From NCBI RefSeq assembly GCF_910596095.1, contig NC_056550.1, positions 16,462,501 to 16,526,500 of the forward strand: a DNA stretch of 64,000 bases. The letters run 5' to 3'. The translations under genes were made by a program, and so were the position numbers. The stretch comes from Thunnus maccoyii (lineage: Eukaryota; Chordata; Actinopteri; Scombriformes; Scombridae). The notes below the pieces were generated by a model. It searched no databases and was not told where the DNA came from. It was given only the letters and a program-made list of their open reading frames with translations. Shown one piece after another: positions 41,202 to 53,649 of this stretch. How positions within the stretch are numbered: the stretch's first letter is position 1; the number at the start of each line of letters is the position of its first letter.

Positions 41202-43010
41202 ATGACTGTTTACATCGTCCTGTTTCTCTTAACTAAAAGCTGAAATAAAGGCTTTGTGAACTATAAAGTCAGTGATTGGATTTAAGAAGACTGATGCCTT
41301 CACTGACAAAAATGCCCCCTCTTCAAAGTTAGCTGACCAGACCATAATCGTAGTATCTTTCCTCACTTTTTACTGATTTTGTCATGCATGCCTTCATGCT
41401 GCTGAAGCCAGTGCTTCATTATGTTTTTATGGACTATTCCGGTCAAACTCGCACTGCGGTCACACACGTCGAATTGTTTTCCTGACAGCTGTCTGTGCCT
41501 TTATAATAGCTACTTGAAACAGAAGAAGGTTTTTATTTTCCCTCTGAGCATTATTTTTACTGATTTATGTGTCTTTTTATGATGTTATTTCAACTCCAAG
41601 CGGGTTTAAAAATAGCCACAAAGTGCTATTCCCAAACATTTATATACCTAACATATAAACATTTTTATTGCTTGAATGTAATTTTGTGGGCAGAAAAAAG
41701 AGGGAGGACAAAAAGGCACACATTTTTTGATTTCCTTCCAATAAATGTTTGGAATTGTAATAACCTCTGGGACAGACAGCCTGTTACTGTCTCATGTGGC
41801 TGAGAATCCGGGTTGCTCTCTCTCTCTGTGGTATGCATGTCCAAGGGCTTGTTACACTTTGAGGTCTTGGTTTGTTTAACGAAGTGGTAATCTGTCTACA
41901 CAGAGGATCACCCTCGAATCTTAAGTTCACTGTGTCAAGTGGCTCTGTTTATAAACTTCTTAGTGTCTCTAATAAAAATGACTTCTACTCCCCTGATGCT
42001 TGAGAATGGTACATATGTCTGATATAATCATGCATTTCAGCGTTGACTGTTCTTTTTCCTCTGTGATGCTACCACCTCTGGGTTTGTATATGTTCGACCC
42101 TTTGCTGACATTGAAACCTATGCTTATGGCTCTACGGTGCTGAGGGCCAAATGCAAATTGTATCTTAGTGGGCAGCTGGCAGGAAAGTCCACACAGGCCA
42201 AAGGAGGTTGTGTTCTGCTTGACTCGGGTGTGTTTGTGCAGTCATTTTTTAAGGGTGCTGAGGACTTTCCAGCCCCAGGACCATCAGAAAAACAACATCA
42301 ACATTCAAGTTACAGAGAGGGGACTGAAAACATGATCCACTCCGCAGTGTGTTTGAAATGTTAACTAAAGAAAACAAGCTGGCTAATGGTTTTGTATTTA
42401 TATATTTTCTTTGGAGACTTTGAAGTCAGAGCCCACGTTGCATGTCAGCCCCAGGAAACTCTCAAAAGTAGCCGAACTGTGAATGTAAAGACACCAAAAA
42501 AAAAAGAAAAAAAAAAGCTCGATTTCACCTCTGACTCTGATGCCTTTATTCTAATGTTCACCATTGGTCCAAATGCCCTCAAGGCCAAATCAACAACCAA
42601 TAGTTTTCATAGAGGCACTTTTCACATGATGGAGATAATTCAGTGAGCACGTTTCCTAAAAAGAAAAGAGGATTATTCTCTATGAAACTTATAATCACTA
42701 CAGTCAGAGTTAGATCTTGTATTACTTCATGAGTATAAGGAATAAGTGAGAACAGGCAGAACTTTATTTTACAGCCCTCATTTGGCTTGTACTATGAGTA
42801 CATATGCAACCAATTCAAAGAACATAACAGACCACCAAATCTATAAATTAGCCAGTCCATTTGGATAGTTACAACAGTTTTTTGTACCTCAGTAATTTTT
42901 CTATGCCCCACAATTTGTTTATAATTTCAATATAGTTTAATGATTGTAAAGGCATCCTGCAATAATATGATTCATATAAGTTCCGTATAAGTACAAAGTT
43001 CTTAAGTTTT
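41202..43010. other. gene-free spacer between two TTAA elements
   Basis: No gene is recognised. There is a short A-rich run at 42497-42516. The open frame at 42137-42364 has no family likeness. Confidence 0.4.
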
Positions 43011-43992
43011 TTAAAGGGGATCTATTATGCTTTTCCTTATTTTCAGTCATATAAATATGATGTTACACTGTCAGATGTTCATATTAAATGTGGCCAAAGT
43101 GTCAAAGAATGAGGTAAACGTATGTAGAAGTAATCCCTGTGAGCAAAAAGCACTGGCTTCAGACTGCTCTGAACACTGTGTTTCTAACGGTTTTTTCTAC
43201 TTTCAGCCCAAGCCGACATCGGCTCATAACCGATTTCTTTATATGGTCATCTGCTCTATGCACAGCATGCAAGTTCACTGCTCCACTCCACTCTGCTGAC
43301 ATTATGGCATTTTTCCAGTGTTTTGGGGGTTGTCATGCCAAGCCATGACTCGAGTCATGCTGGCACGCTGTGAGTGATTTTCCATTACGCAGCATGGTAA
43401 AGTGAAATATGTAGTTTACCTGTTGGAAGTGTGCTGGTCATCTGCAGCTCTTCATCAAACATCATCACTGTGGTTGTTCTTGTACTATTCCTCCCTGAAT
43501 TATTTCTAACTGATCTGCTGAACAAAGAGCTCCAAATATCTCCAAATATCTCCATATATAATATTCTGTTGACTGGTTTTTAGCACTGCTAACGAAACTC
43601 TGCTAATTCGGAGAGGAACACATTTCATTTCCTGTAAATTCTACACAATAAAAGTCTTCTGTTATTTAGTCATTTAAAAGCTTTTGATATGAAGGAGTAA
43701 AGAGGAAATGTTGGGTTTGCATCGGCAGTAACTTAACACCACTCTGATGTGGCTGCCCCTCGGCAGCTTCCGGAAAGCTGGCTAATCAGAACAGAGTGGG
43801 CTCATTGGGAGGGGGCCTTAAAGAGACAGGAGCTAAGACTGCCTATTAGAGACAGAGGCTGAACTGAGGGCCTGCATAAAGGGCCAGTATAAGATAAATA
43901 AGGAGTTTTTTTATACTGTGAATCATGCAAAGCTACTCTACTGGAGTCCTGGAAGTATAGTCCTGGAAATGAGTATAATAGGTCCCCTTTAA
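43011..43992. mobile_element. TTAA-bounded non-autonomous DNA transposon, about 980 bp
   Basis: The left end ttaaaggggatctattatgc and the right end, reversed, ttaaaggggacctattatac are inverted repeats of at least 18 bp with one or two mismatches. Both start with TTAA, the target site of piggyBac-group transposons. The interior has no transposase frame. The left-end wording matches a repeat widespread in percomorph fish. It appears nearly complete and is younger-looking than the hAT fossil. Confidence 0.75.
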
Positions 43993-44637
43993 GGCTCCCT
44001 GTTTTGTTTCCCATAACTGTATTATTGTACCCCATGTTTATTGTGTAATTGCACCATAAATACGGAATAATTACACTGTAATCTGCAGGCTTTAATCAAA
44101 AGCTTTGGCTTGCCTTTTTATGCCTGAAGTCTAACTAAATGGCCATCTTTAAACATTACTTTTCTACCAGACAGTAAATAGTTTTCTCCATCTTCAATAA
44201 GAAACGCTTTCTTTATCATATTTTAGCCCAATTAATGACTGTATCATTTACCAGTCAGTTGAACAAGTGAATTAAATTACTGTCTCCTTGATAATCACTA
44301 TAAAAACTAGTATTTTCTGTGGATTATCCAGAGTAACTGGGAAACTTTTTGGAGAGATTTTGCTGCTGAATTTTATTTTTTGTAATTGCAATTAATTAAT
44401 TGTAATGTATTTTTTCAGTGCCATGAGCACCACAAACAAAATTGCATTTATCTGCATTATACTGAGGTGAAGGAAAAAAATTCTCAGTTACATACAACTG
44501 AAAATCTGGCAAACAAAACCCAAACTGCATGGCTAGATACCAGTTGAGTTACATGAGAAAATATGTTTTTTGACCAAGTTTAGAACCATATTTAATGTTC
44601 TGAAGAAGAACATTAAATAGTGCAGCCTATACTAGAC

Positions 44638-44639
<2 letters not shown>

Positions 44640-44696
<57 letters not shown>
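44640..44696. repeat. (TG)n microsatellite
   Basis: About 28 uninterrupted TG units, followed by further TG-rich sequence to about 44740. The open frames here on both strands are repeat artefacts (Cys-Val or His-Thr runs). Confidence 0.95.
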
Positions 44697-44699
<3 letters not shown>

Positions 44700-44739
44700 G
44701 TTTTGTTTACTTGCATGTGTGTATGTGCGCATGGGTGTG

Positions 44740-47700
44740 TGGGCTGGGGGGTTATTACTGCTTCTTGTTGGTTGCGGCGCAGTCCTGTCTGTTCTGTGGG
44801 ACATCTGTGGGTTGCGTGATGGGCTTTGTGGAACGGTGCTCTGTTAGTGGAGTTAAACAGGCACAGTCACGAGCTCTACCAGACGCCATGGGCACAAGTG
44901 GCCTTGTCTCTTTGAGTCTTCGTACACACGCACATATGCAGACATACAACAACACAAAAATACAAAATTACTCTGATACTCAAGCAAGAAGCACATTCAG
45001 TTATAATCGCAGGCAGAATTTTCAGGAACATGTTTCACTGGGGAACCTGTAACATTCATGTTTTCTTGATGTTGCCTAAGCTGGCCAAATCTTTGAAAGC
45101 TGTGAATGAGTTGTCCTGCAGCTGCCAGTATTTTTGGTCTTTATTGGCCCACGAGCACATGTTTGAAACATCCCGACCACGCCAGTGCCCACCATCCATT
45201 TATCAATGATGTGTGCGGTCTGCACCGTCTGTGAAAGCCTTTACACAGCAGCCAAAATCCAAGTTTTATTCCTAATGTGTAGCTATCCAACACTTTAATA
45301 GCTGCCTTTTTATGGTTATTGATTTATTTTATTTGAGAAAGGAGTGGGTGTCTGTGTATGTGAGTGTTTTATCTCGCTCTTGCCCATTTGTCAAAAAGCG
45401 AGCTATAAACTTCCCTGGAGGTTGAGAACATAACATCCATTATAGAACATCCATCCAACTACCAACTGTTTTGTTCAAAGAGATGCAGGATCTCACATAA
45501 GATGTGTAATTTGGTAGGAGATGAAGTGATATTGGCTGGTAAATGTTTTGTATCAGAGTGGTCACTACATAGCTCTCTCTTATTTTAGAGCTTCCCCACT
45601 TCTCATGTCAGAACCTGATAGATTTTAAATGATTTTAAGGGCAGAGGAGGATAATGAAGACCAGAGTGTAAACGGGACAGAGTGATGTTAAAAAAGAGAG
45701 GAAAAACTTGGGGAGATCAAACAACCAGTCTATTGACTTTGATGTTTGTGTCTTTCGTTCTGAGTTGCGGTGGTTTCAGACATTTTATTAGACGCTTCAA
45801 GATGCTTCATCTCTTCTTCCTGCCACCTATTTTTTACATGTAAATTTTATGTTTTATTGGCACAAAATGGCATGTCTTCCTTTAAATTTTACTCAATGCA
45901 AAACTCTAAAATGTGCACATGAAAGCATCTTTTGTACTTGTCCACAGCTCACATCATGTTTTGGTGAAATATTTCATACAAAGGATAAATAACATTACCT
46001 GTATCAAGAATCAAAAAAGACATCATGGATATTATCTGGATCTACCTCAGTGGTGTGTTTAATGAGAAGAGGAAGTGTCCCTAATGTTTTCCACTTTCAG
46101 TGGTCATACTCATTGTGATGTTGTTCATGCTGTTGTTCAGCCTTGTTTTGTTTCACTCTGATTTTAGGAACAAACCAGCAGAGCCACATACACTGACGTG
46201 CCAGCATGGGAGGCCCGATCGGCTTGGCAGGCAGGCTCAGTCCATCAGAGTGGTCGGCCTTTTATGAGATTACATGAAAGCGCGGGAAATAACGACAAGC
46301 GTTTGATCATCTGAGACCAAGCTGATTTACTGCCGAACCCAACACCTCAGTTTAGACCTGGCAGAACATCACCTACGCCTGCCTGAGAGGAAGATGAGAG
46401 CAAAACATGTTCCTCGCCACGTCTCTTTCACTTTCCCGCGGTTTACTACCATGGCTCCAGGTAGAGTTTTGGTGCCAGGCCTTTTGGGTCTATCCAACCA
46501 CAAAGCTTTATCTTTACAGGGAGGAACTAATGAGCTCACACAGAGGAAATCTTTAACCTGTATCAGACACCCACGTACAACAGAAAGGAATTAACAGCAT
46601 TCTTGTCAAACAAAATGGAAATCTGTTTTTCATTTCTTGGGATTATGTCATGGGACCATGCTCCACTTTTGAAGTTGTTTTACCTGAGTGCAGTGGAATT
46701 ATTTCCCACATGTTTGTGTTAATGAAATAGTTTATAGATGATTGTATTATTGTGTTGCAGTTGGCAACTTGAAGCAATTTGTAAAGAAGCACCTGGCTAA
46801 TTCTCAGCACCAGTTTTAGCTGCTTGAGTCTCACGTAGCATTGTACCAACTTAATATAACAAAATTCCTTTACACTAAATGTTGTTTGTTGCAATGATAT
46901 TATTTGATCAAAAATAGTTTTCCTTGTACCTCAAACTGTGTTTTATCAGCACAGATTTATTTACTTGTTTGGTAATGATTAATTTGCTAAGAGTGTGTTT
47001 GATTCATTTTTCTAAACAAGGATCTGATATTGGTAATTGATCAAGTAAAAAGTGCCAAAAAGTTAACATACAAACTGGGATTTTGCCTCCACTATATATC
47101 CAAATAATAGGTTTTTGATGAGCAAAGGCTGGACAGAGATGGAGACAGAGGAGAAAAGAGGGAGACCCACTTGAAACCACAGTCGTCAATGGCATGCTTT
47201 ACAAGAGACAAAACATTGAACAAAAGAAAAAATAGGATAAAGGATGTATTTGCTTCAAAGGTCTTACTGTAAGTGTAATTTTTAAAAGGGCTGGGTAGCC
47301 CCCGTTCTGTAATTAAGTTCTTCACATTGGGTTTGTCTGGAATTAAAAAGGACTATTGCCACTTTTCAACATGGATGTTTTTATATGTCTATGTTTGTCT
47401 GTGGTGAAGGATGAAAGGGAGATGCCTTCCCCTGTCTCCTGAAAAGTCTTTCCACCAGTGGAAAGTAGACGAAGAAGAGACTCTGCGGTGTTTGAACTTG
47501 TGTCTCGTGCATTCCTAGTCTTCAACCAGTCAACAGAGGTGGTTTCATTTTTATTGTGTGCCTGACACTATGTTGCTTTTGTTTTCTGGCCATAAACTCT
47601 GCCCAGATGAGTCCAGATGATCCCAGCAGCACCCTCTGAAAGTCTTATGCCTCCTCTCCATTTTTGTTACAACATGGGCAAAGACATATTTGAAAATGAG

Positions 47701-50700
47701 ATGAGTGCTGTATTTATCTTGTCAGATGCTTCTGGTTCAGCCATTTTTTTTTCAGTTGTGATGCTAGCATAGAATATATCCATTTTAATTTCACTGATTT
47801 ATTTTCTATAATGATGATCTGTGACATTTCACTCAAGTCTTCGAAGCTTGTCTTCAGTTTGACATCAGTGCAATGCCCTTTGCTCTGGAGGAAACCGGAA
47901 TGACAATCTTTTTCAAGTATCTTACAAAGTGAAAATCTGATGACAGTAGTTGAGACTAGTGGACTGTAAAGCATTATCTGTGGTTCCGTGGTTTCTTCCT
48001 CAAAGTACAGCTCCGGGGCAGCTCTCAGAGTTCAATCACAACCCCTGCTCTGCTTCCAAGACTACTCTTGAAATGACAATGATACACTGACGTCAGACGC
48101 GGGTGTTTTGCTTAAAAACAAGACAGAAAAATAATAATGATACAATAAGACAAGGCCTGCTGACTTTCCTGGAAGCTCTGATTCATTGGAGCCAATGAAT
48201 TGAAGCTTCTTTGCTTTCTTAAGTCTTTTTTTTTTTTTCGCGAGCCAGACATTATGTCTTCCCGATGAAGGATAGTCTGCAGCATTCTTCAAAGGCACTT
48301 AAGATGTATAATTAATAACAGAAATCAGTAATTTGAAATTACAGCAAAGGACACCCAGGTCTCTTTGAATCCATCAAACCTCTATGGATGACTTGCGGTC
48401 CTTTAATTAGCCAGGATTGAAGAAATTGGGTGGGGTCTGTCTACCCTGTACCCACCACCTACCACAAGCACCTCCACCCAACACCCCAGACTGAGAAGAA
48501 AAAGGAGAGTTATGCTTGATGCACAAACATTTTCCTCTCATCTGACCCCAAAACATAAGCTGAAGTCATCCCTTGACAACAGTGATTTTGCTCTCTTGAA
48601 AAGTATCTCCTTAATCAGACAACCATATTGGTTGGCCTGTGATGGAAACATCACTAACAATCCTCACTGGCATCCCGCAGGCTACTGACGGAGCCTGCCC
48701 TTGTCTATCACAGGACGATTCTGTCAGTCAGAGCTTTTAGAAGAACCACAAGCCTCAACCAGAGTCTGTGGTGGTGTCTGTTAACTTCATGTGGTGCAGT
48801 CATTCATGTATCCCTCCACCCTCCACACTTCTCTGTCCCTGGCCCCCATGGTTCGTATCTCAGGCGGCACAGCAGTCATCACATGCTTGTCTAAGCTCTG
48901 CCAGCTTTGTTTATGGCTCTCCATCCCAGCTACAACAGTTGGAGGTCTGTCAGAGAGACAAGAGCTAAATATAGACTGGGCCTGTCATTATCAGGATCAT
49001 TTGAGAGTAAAGCTGTTGTTTGCTTGAAGCTACTTTTTCCCATTACGTGATAAACCAGCAACCCAAACAATGACATACATTGTGTTGTGGGAGTATGACT
49101 TAACTGTAACGTAGAGTTAAATATCTCTGATTCACTTTGAAATGATGAATACAGACAAATGAGAGGAACCTCACACAAAATAAATAAGGATGTTTGTTCT
49201 TGAGATGCTTCAATCACTCAGCGCAACCAATAAAAGGACATGCCAGTCACAAAAAAGTGTTTCAAACTTCAAAAAGTTTCTGTCCTATTTCTCGCTTGTT
49301 CCTTTATCTGCTGTGCAGTGGAGGTCTTGGTGAACAGCAGAGCATGTGGCCAGTCTTGTGTTTCTCTCTACTCTCTGTGGGTGGTCCCATGGGGGGCTGT
49401 TTGATTATTCTGGGATAATCTTTTGATTACAATTCAATATGGCTCTCTTGAAAGAGAGCCAATAGAATTTCCTTTTTCTCCCCTGTGTGAACATGAATGG
49501 ACTCATTACGTGAGCAAAAGCAGGCATCTTCTCTGTCATACCTTGACACCAAGTAGAGTTCAACGTTCCCTTTGTTAATTGTTTACGGTTTGAAAGAATT
49601 TGAACCTTAAAACTCCTGTTGATCTATCCCATTGTCACAGTCACCAGACAATCTGTTGTTGTATTTTACAATGTTTTTTTAATAATACTGTGTGGATATC
49701 TGGGAGTAGAAATATAAAATAAATCAGAGTGTGTTTCCACGCACACATACTTGGCTAGATTTTGTCTTTCAACTGTTCATTTCACTTGACGTGTGTCTGG
49801 GGAGAGTTTGAGCATTTGAGAAAGAGGTGATTTACAGAGGAAAGATGACACAGGGGCTTTGGAAAAAAGATTAATGAAATACCACCATATACGCAAGTGT
49901 TTAGCCTGGATGACGCAATCTGCCAGGGAAATCCAAAGAAAGTGGAGGGGTGTATCATTCTTGTAGACTATTTCAGCCAAGTCGCTACACCCAAGAAGAA
50001 TCCAAGAAGAACGAGAACTTGGAGTGCGGACTGTGGTATTACCTCCAAGACATATCTGGGGGATTCACCATCTATTGCAAAATACTGTCAATGTTTTTTT
50101 GATTTTGTGGTATTGAATGGGTGCACCTGTCCATGCAAAGTAATACAGGAATTTAATTTTTACGGTGGGTGCAATTCCTGTAGCATCTTGAGATCCAGAC
50201 GGTTTCCATTCTTTCCCCCACCCTCTTCACTGTCCCTTTTACTTTCTGTGCCCATAAAGGGACAATGGATTAGCCTCCTCCATTTCCATGTGACCTCGTC
50301 TGTGTTTGATTTTTGCCTACTTGAAATTGGCCATGGGGTTAACATTGAGTCCTTTGATCAGTCCTGCCAGGAATAGGACTTGTTTATCTTGTTTATCTGA
50401 TGATGGCCCCTTAATGGGGGGGCATACATTTGGCAGGGGCATGCCTTGATGTGGGTCTTGATAGCTGCAGGACACAGAGAAGAGAGGACCAGGACTGTAA
50501 TGATCGGAGGTGAAGGAAAGACGATTACAGATGTGGCTTGGGGGCATCTGAGCCTTGTCTCTCTCAACTTCTTTCCTCTAACACTTATCTGACCCCATAC
50601 AGATGGCCCCTCATCATCATCAAAAAGCTCAGTTATCCAGCATCCTTTCTTTTCTCTTTTCAACCTAAGCAGCTCTTCTCTGTAGCTCTCTGAGAATTGA

Positions 50701-53300
50701 CAATTATTAATCTACATACTGATGGCCTTTCTAGGTAGTCTGCAAGTGCAGGAAATGGCACGTAATCATTGAGCTTCTCAAATGAGATGTTGCCCTATTC
50801 CCCTGTTCATTGACTTGCTGATGGAGATGTGAGGAAACGGTGCGGGTAGACAGCCAGGCCCCATCCCATCACTTGCCTGGCTCGACCTCAGCCCCCTGAA
50901 ATGAAAGCTTTCCTCTCCTGCACCGCAGCTGGACTCCAGGGAGCCTGCAGAGGGCCTGTTTATTTGTGCAACAATGTAATCAGGGGGTCTGTCGTTACAA
51001 GACCTAGCCTTTGCACCTTCTCTCTCTCTCTCCACCAGCCCCATCCTTTCTTCTGTTCCCATCAGCTCCCCTCCCCTTCTTTTACCATCTCTCTTTCACC
51101 ACCCTCAATCTTTTTCTTTGAGCCTCATCATTATCCAAATCCTTTCGCTGACCCCTGTTGACCTTAGGATTTGTTTGATGTGGTCCTGGCAAGGAGAGAG
51201 ATGAAATGAAGTTGAAAGTTTATTGTTTAAAGGGGATATTTCCATGATTAGGGTTTTTGAATTTTCCATCTCTTTACCTAAGAGATTGCAGAGGCCCGTG
51301 TGAGTGTTTCTGTGTATGTAAGACAGCAGGAGGGAGACTTCTTGCAGGCGTGTGTCTGTGTGTTAATCTACAAGGCACATGCACACTTTCTCCTGTTCCA
51401 ATCAAGGGGAAAGAGTGTGTAGTGCGGTAACATGCTAATAATTTAGTCTGTTATGTTGTGGTTTAAATCATGAGATTCCTTCAGTTAAAAGCCAAGCGTA
51501 AGTAAACAAGCTCACACATGTGGCCACAATATTGCCGTTCCTCTGTCCAGAGATGTTTTCTCTGTGAGAAAAGGGGGTGTTATCCATCCTTTTCATTCAG
51601 CGTTTCTCGCTGATGTATGACAGAAACCACGAGAGTCTCGAGGTTTTGTCCATATAAAAGGAAATTTAGGTCAAAAAAGTGCCTTGAAAACATTCCTGTT
51701 AAACTGTTGCAAGTTCACTCATCATAATGAGTTTTTTTTCCTCTCTTCTAGTGTTTTTTTTTAATCATGCAAAAGATGAAAATAAGATTGTTAAAAGGTT
51801 AACTGTGTTTCATTCCTTTGAACGGTTTATAATCATACTTTGGAAAACACTTTTTTTAGCCACGTGTCCACTTAATTTTTAGTTTGTGAATTGTGAAATA
51901 TTGCCCAATCTTTAGAGTTTAAAGAGAATAAAATATAAATTCTGACGTGTGAATTAATCCATTCAATTTTATGCAAGTTTACATCTTTATATCTTACTTT
52001 ATAACCTGCTGTCTTTTGCTACACTGAATTCAAGTCTGTAGCTCATCCTGCTCTCTTACTCAAAATGAGTTCCAAGTCCTTTGCAAATCTGTGATGTCTC
52101 TTATTTCCCTGTTTGTCTCAAGAGACAGACAGGCGGGTTAGTTTGGGCTGGTCCGCCTTCTGAACAACAGCATCTCCAGTCTGCGCCGCTCTGCACAGAA
52201 GAAGCATCTTGTTTTTCAACTGGTGGTTTTCTTAAGCCACAATGTTTGATGTGGGCTTCCCTTAATCACACAACATGCTCTCTAAACATGAACTACATTC
52301 ATTTTCGCTCCACGACTTCTGGACTCTCCCCCCCTCCCCGGGTTTGTCATTGCTTTTGTTGAGTTATTGTGCAACAGTGTAGTGAGACAAGAGGAAGACA
52401 GTGACCTTGATCTCAATGAAGTGATTTTGATCTGTCCAATCCAGCAATTAGGCTACTGAGGGAAGAGTGAACCTCTAATCCTGGATGGGTCACATGTGTT
52501 CTTTGTAGTCCTAATGTCTCTCTTCCTCCTCTATCCACATCACTATCTGATGGGAAACAGAGTAAGTATTAAACCAATGCCTCAGATGGAAGCCTACCAT
52601 TACGATGGAGATGCTGTGCTCTTTGAGGCTGAGGACTTTTAATTATAAGCTGTGGGCCCGATGTAGTTGTGTTTCCTCCATCTTGCTGAATAGAGGGTTT
52701 GCTCGGCGCTGGCTGGAGACCTGGTGCCAGGCTCTGGAGTCAGCATGTCACTGCCGGGTACTTTGTGGGTACGAGACAAGGCATGTCGCCACGCCGAGCG
52801 TGACTCTACAGGACTCCCATATGGGGGCAGAGATGAAAGGCTTTTATCTCCCGTTACCCCCCTCCCTCCCTCTGTCCCCTTCCCCTCGGAGCTTTGACTG
52901 GCAGGGCAGTAGGTGGAGGATAGAACTAGAATAACCAGACTGGTTGTTAACATATCAGCCCTTGTTGAAGCTTCAAGGGCATCCAATGAGATCAAAGCAA
53001 AGCATTCAGTCCAAAAGCATGACATTGTCTTGCATAACAATCCATCTAGCCTCCAATTCATCTGTCACTGAATGAGGAAGTGGTCATGAACAGCAATGGA
53101 AGGCTTTCACTGTCCCCTAATGGGCTTTGATGATCCAGTACAAAGAAAGTGTCATAATGGTCTCATACAAAGTCTAATGTCGGCTTTTTCATTTGTTTAT
53201 TGTTGTCATTAAACCGAGAATGACCCAACCCACACCTTTGTGTATTCAGTAAATGATGATGAATGTCTGACAAACCACTGCTGCCTAGCAAGTTAGGGTG
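44740..53300. other. long gene-free region, possible regulatory desert
   Basis: No coding gene, RNA gene or complete mobile element is recognised over 8.5 kb. Sequence looks largely single-copy. The longest frame (49897-50376, plus, 159 codons) has no recognised domain and no flanking splice pattern. Poly-pyrimidine and T-runs occur near 48227-48238 and 51730-51762. Confidence 0.45.
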
Positions 53301-53301
53301 T

Positions 53302-53353
53302 GTTTCTTTCTTTTTTCTTTCTTCCTTCCTTTCTTTCTTTTTTCTTTCTTTCT
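53302..53353. repeat. CTTT-rich polypyrimidine tract
   Basis: A T and C run built from CTTT and CCTT units. On the minus strand it is a purine tract, which explains the Lys/Glu-rich minus-strand frame over 53163-53696; that frame is not a gene. Confidence 0.85.
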
Positions 53354-53600
53354 GTGTTTTTGTCTTCCGTTCTCTTCCCCCTCTCCCTGTTTCTTTATTT
53401 CCTCCTGTACACAGTAGCTCTTTTTCCTCCCTCTCCGGGGTGCTGTTGTGAATATCTCCCATCCCCTCCAGGACTTCTTTATTTTTCAGTTTTGTTTTGT
53501 TTTTCAGGCACTCTGCATTTACACCCAGCAGCCCTTTGATGTTGTTGCCTGGGTGCTGGTGGACAAAAGAGCCTCCATCAGCTGGACTTAAGGATGGGGT

Positions 53601-53640
53601 GGCAGGGGTTAGGAGGAGGGGGGGGGGGGGGGAGGAGAAA
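53601..53640 (+). repeat. G-run with quadruplex potential
   Basis: Fifteen consecutive G (53618-53632) are preceded by GGGG and GG groups within 20 bases. Such a run can fold into a G-quadruplex and is also prone to assembly length errors. Confidence 0.75.
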
Positions 53641-53649
53641 GGGATGAAT

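Noticed and set aside
44613..45052. Open frames on both strands over the TG repeat
   Set aside because: Microsatellite artefacts with Cys-Val or His-Thr runs.
49897..50376. 159-codon plus-strand frame
   Set aside because: No recognisable family and ordinary background composition; a frame of this length is expected by chance in a window of this size.
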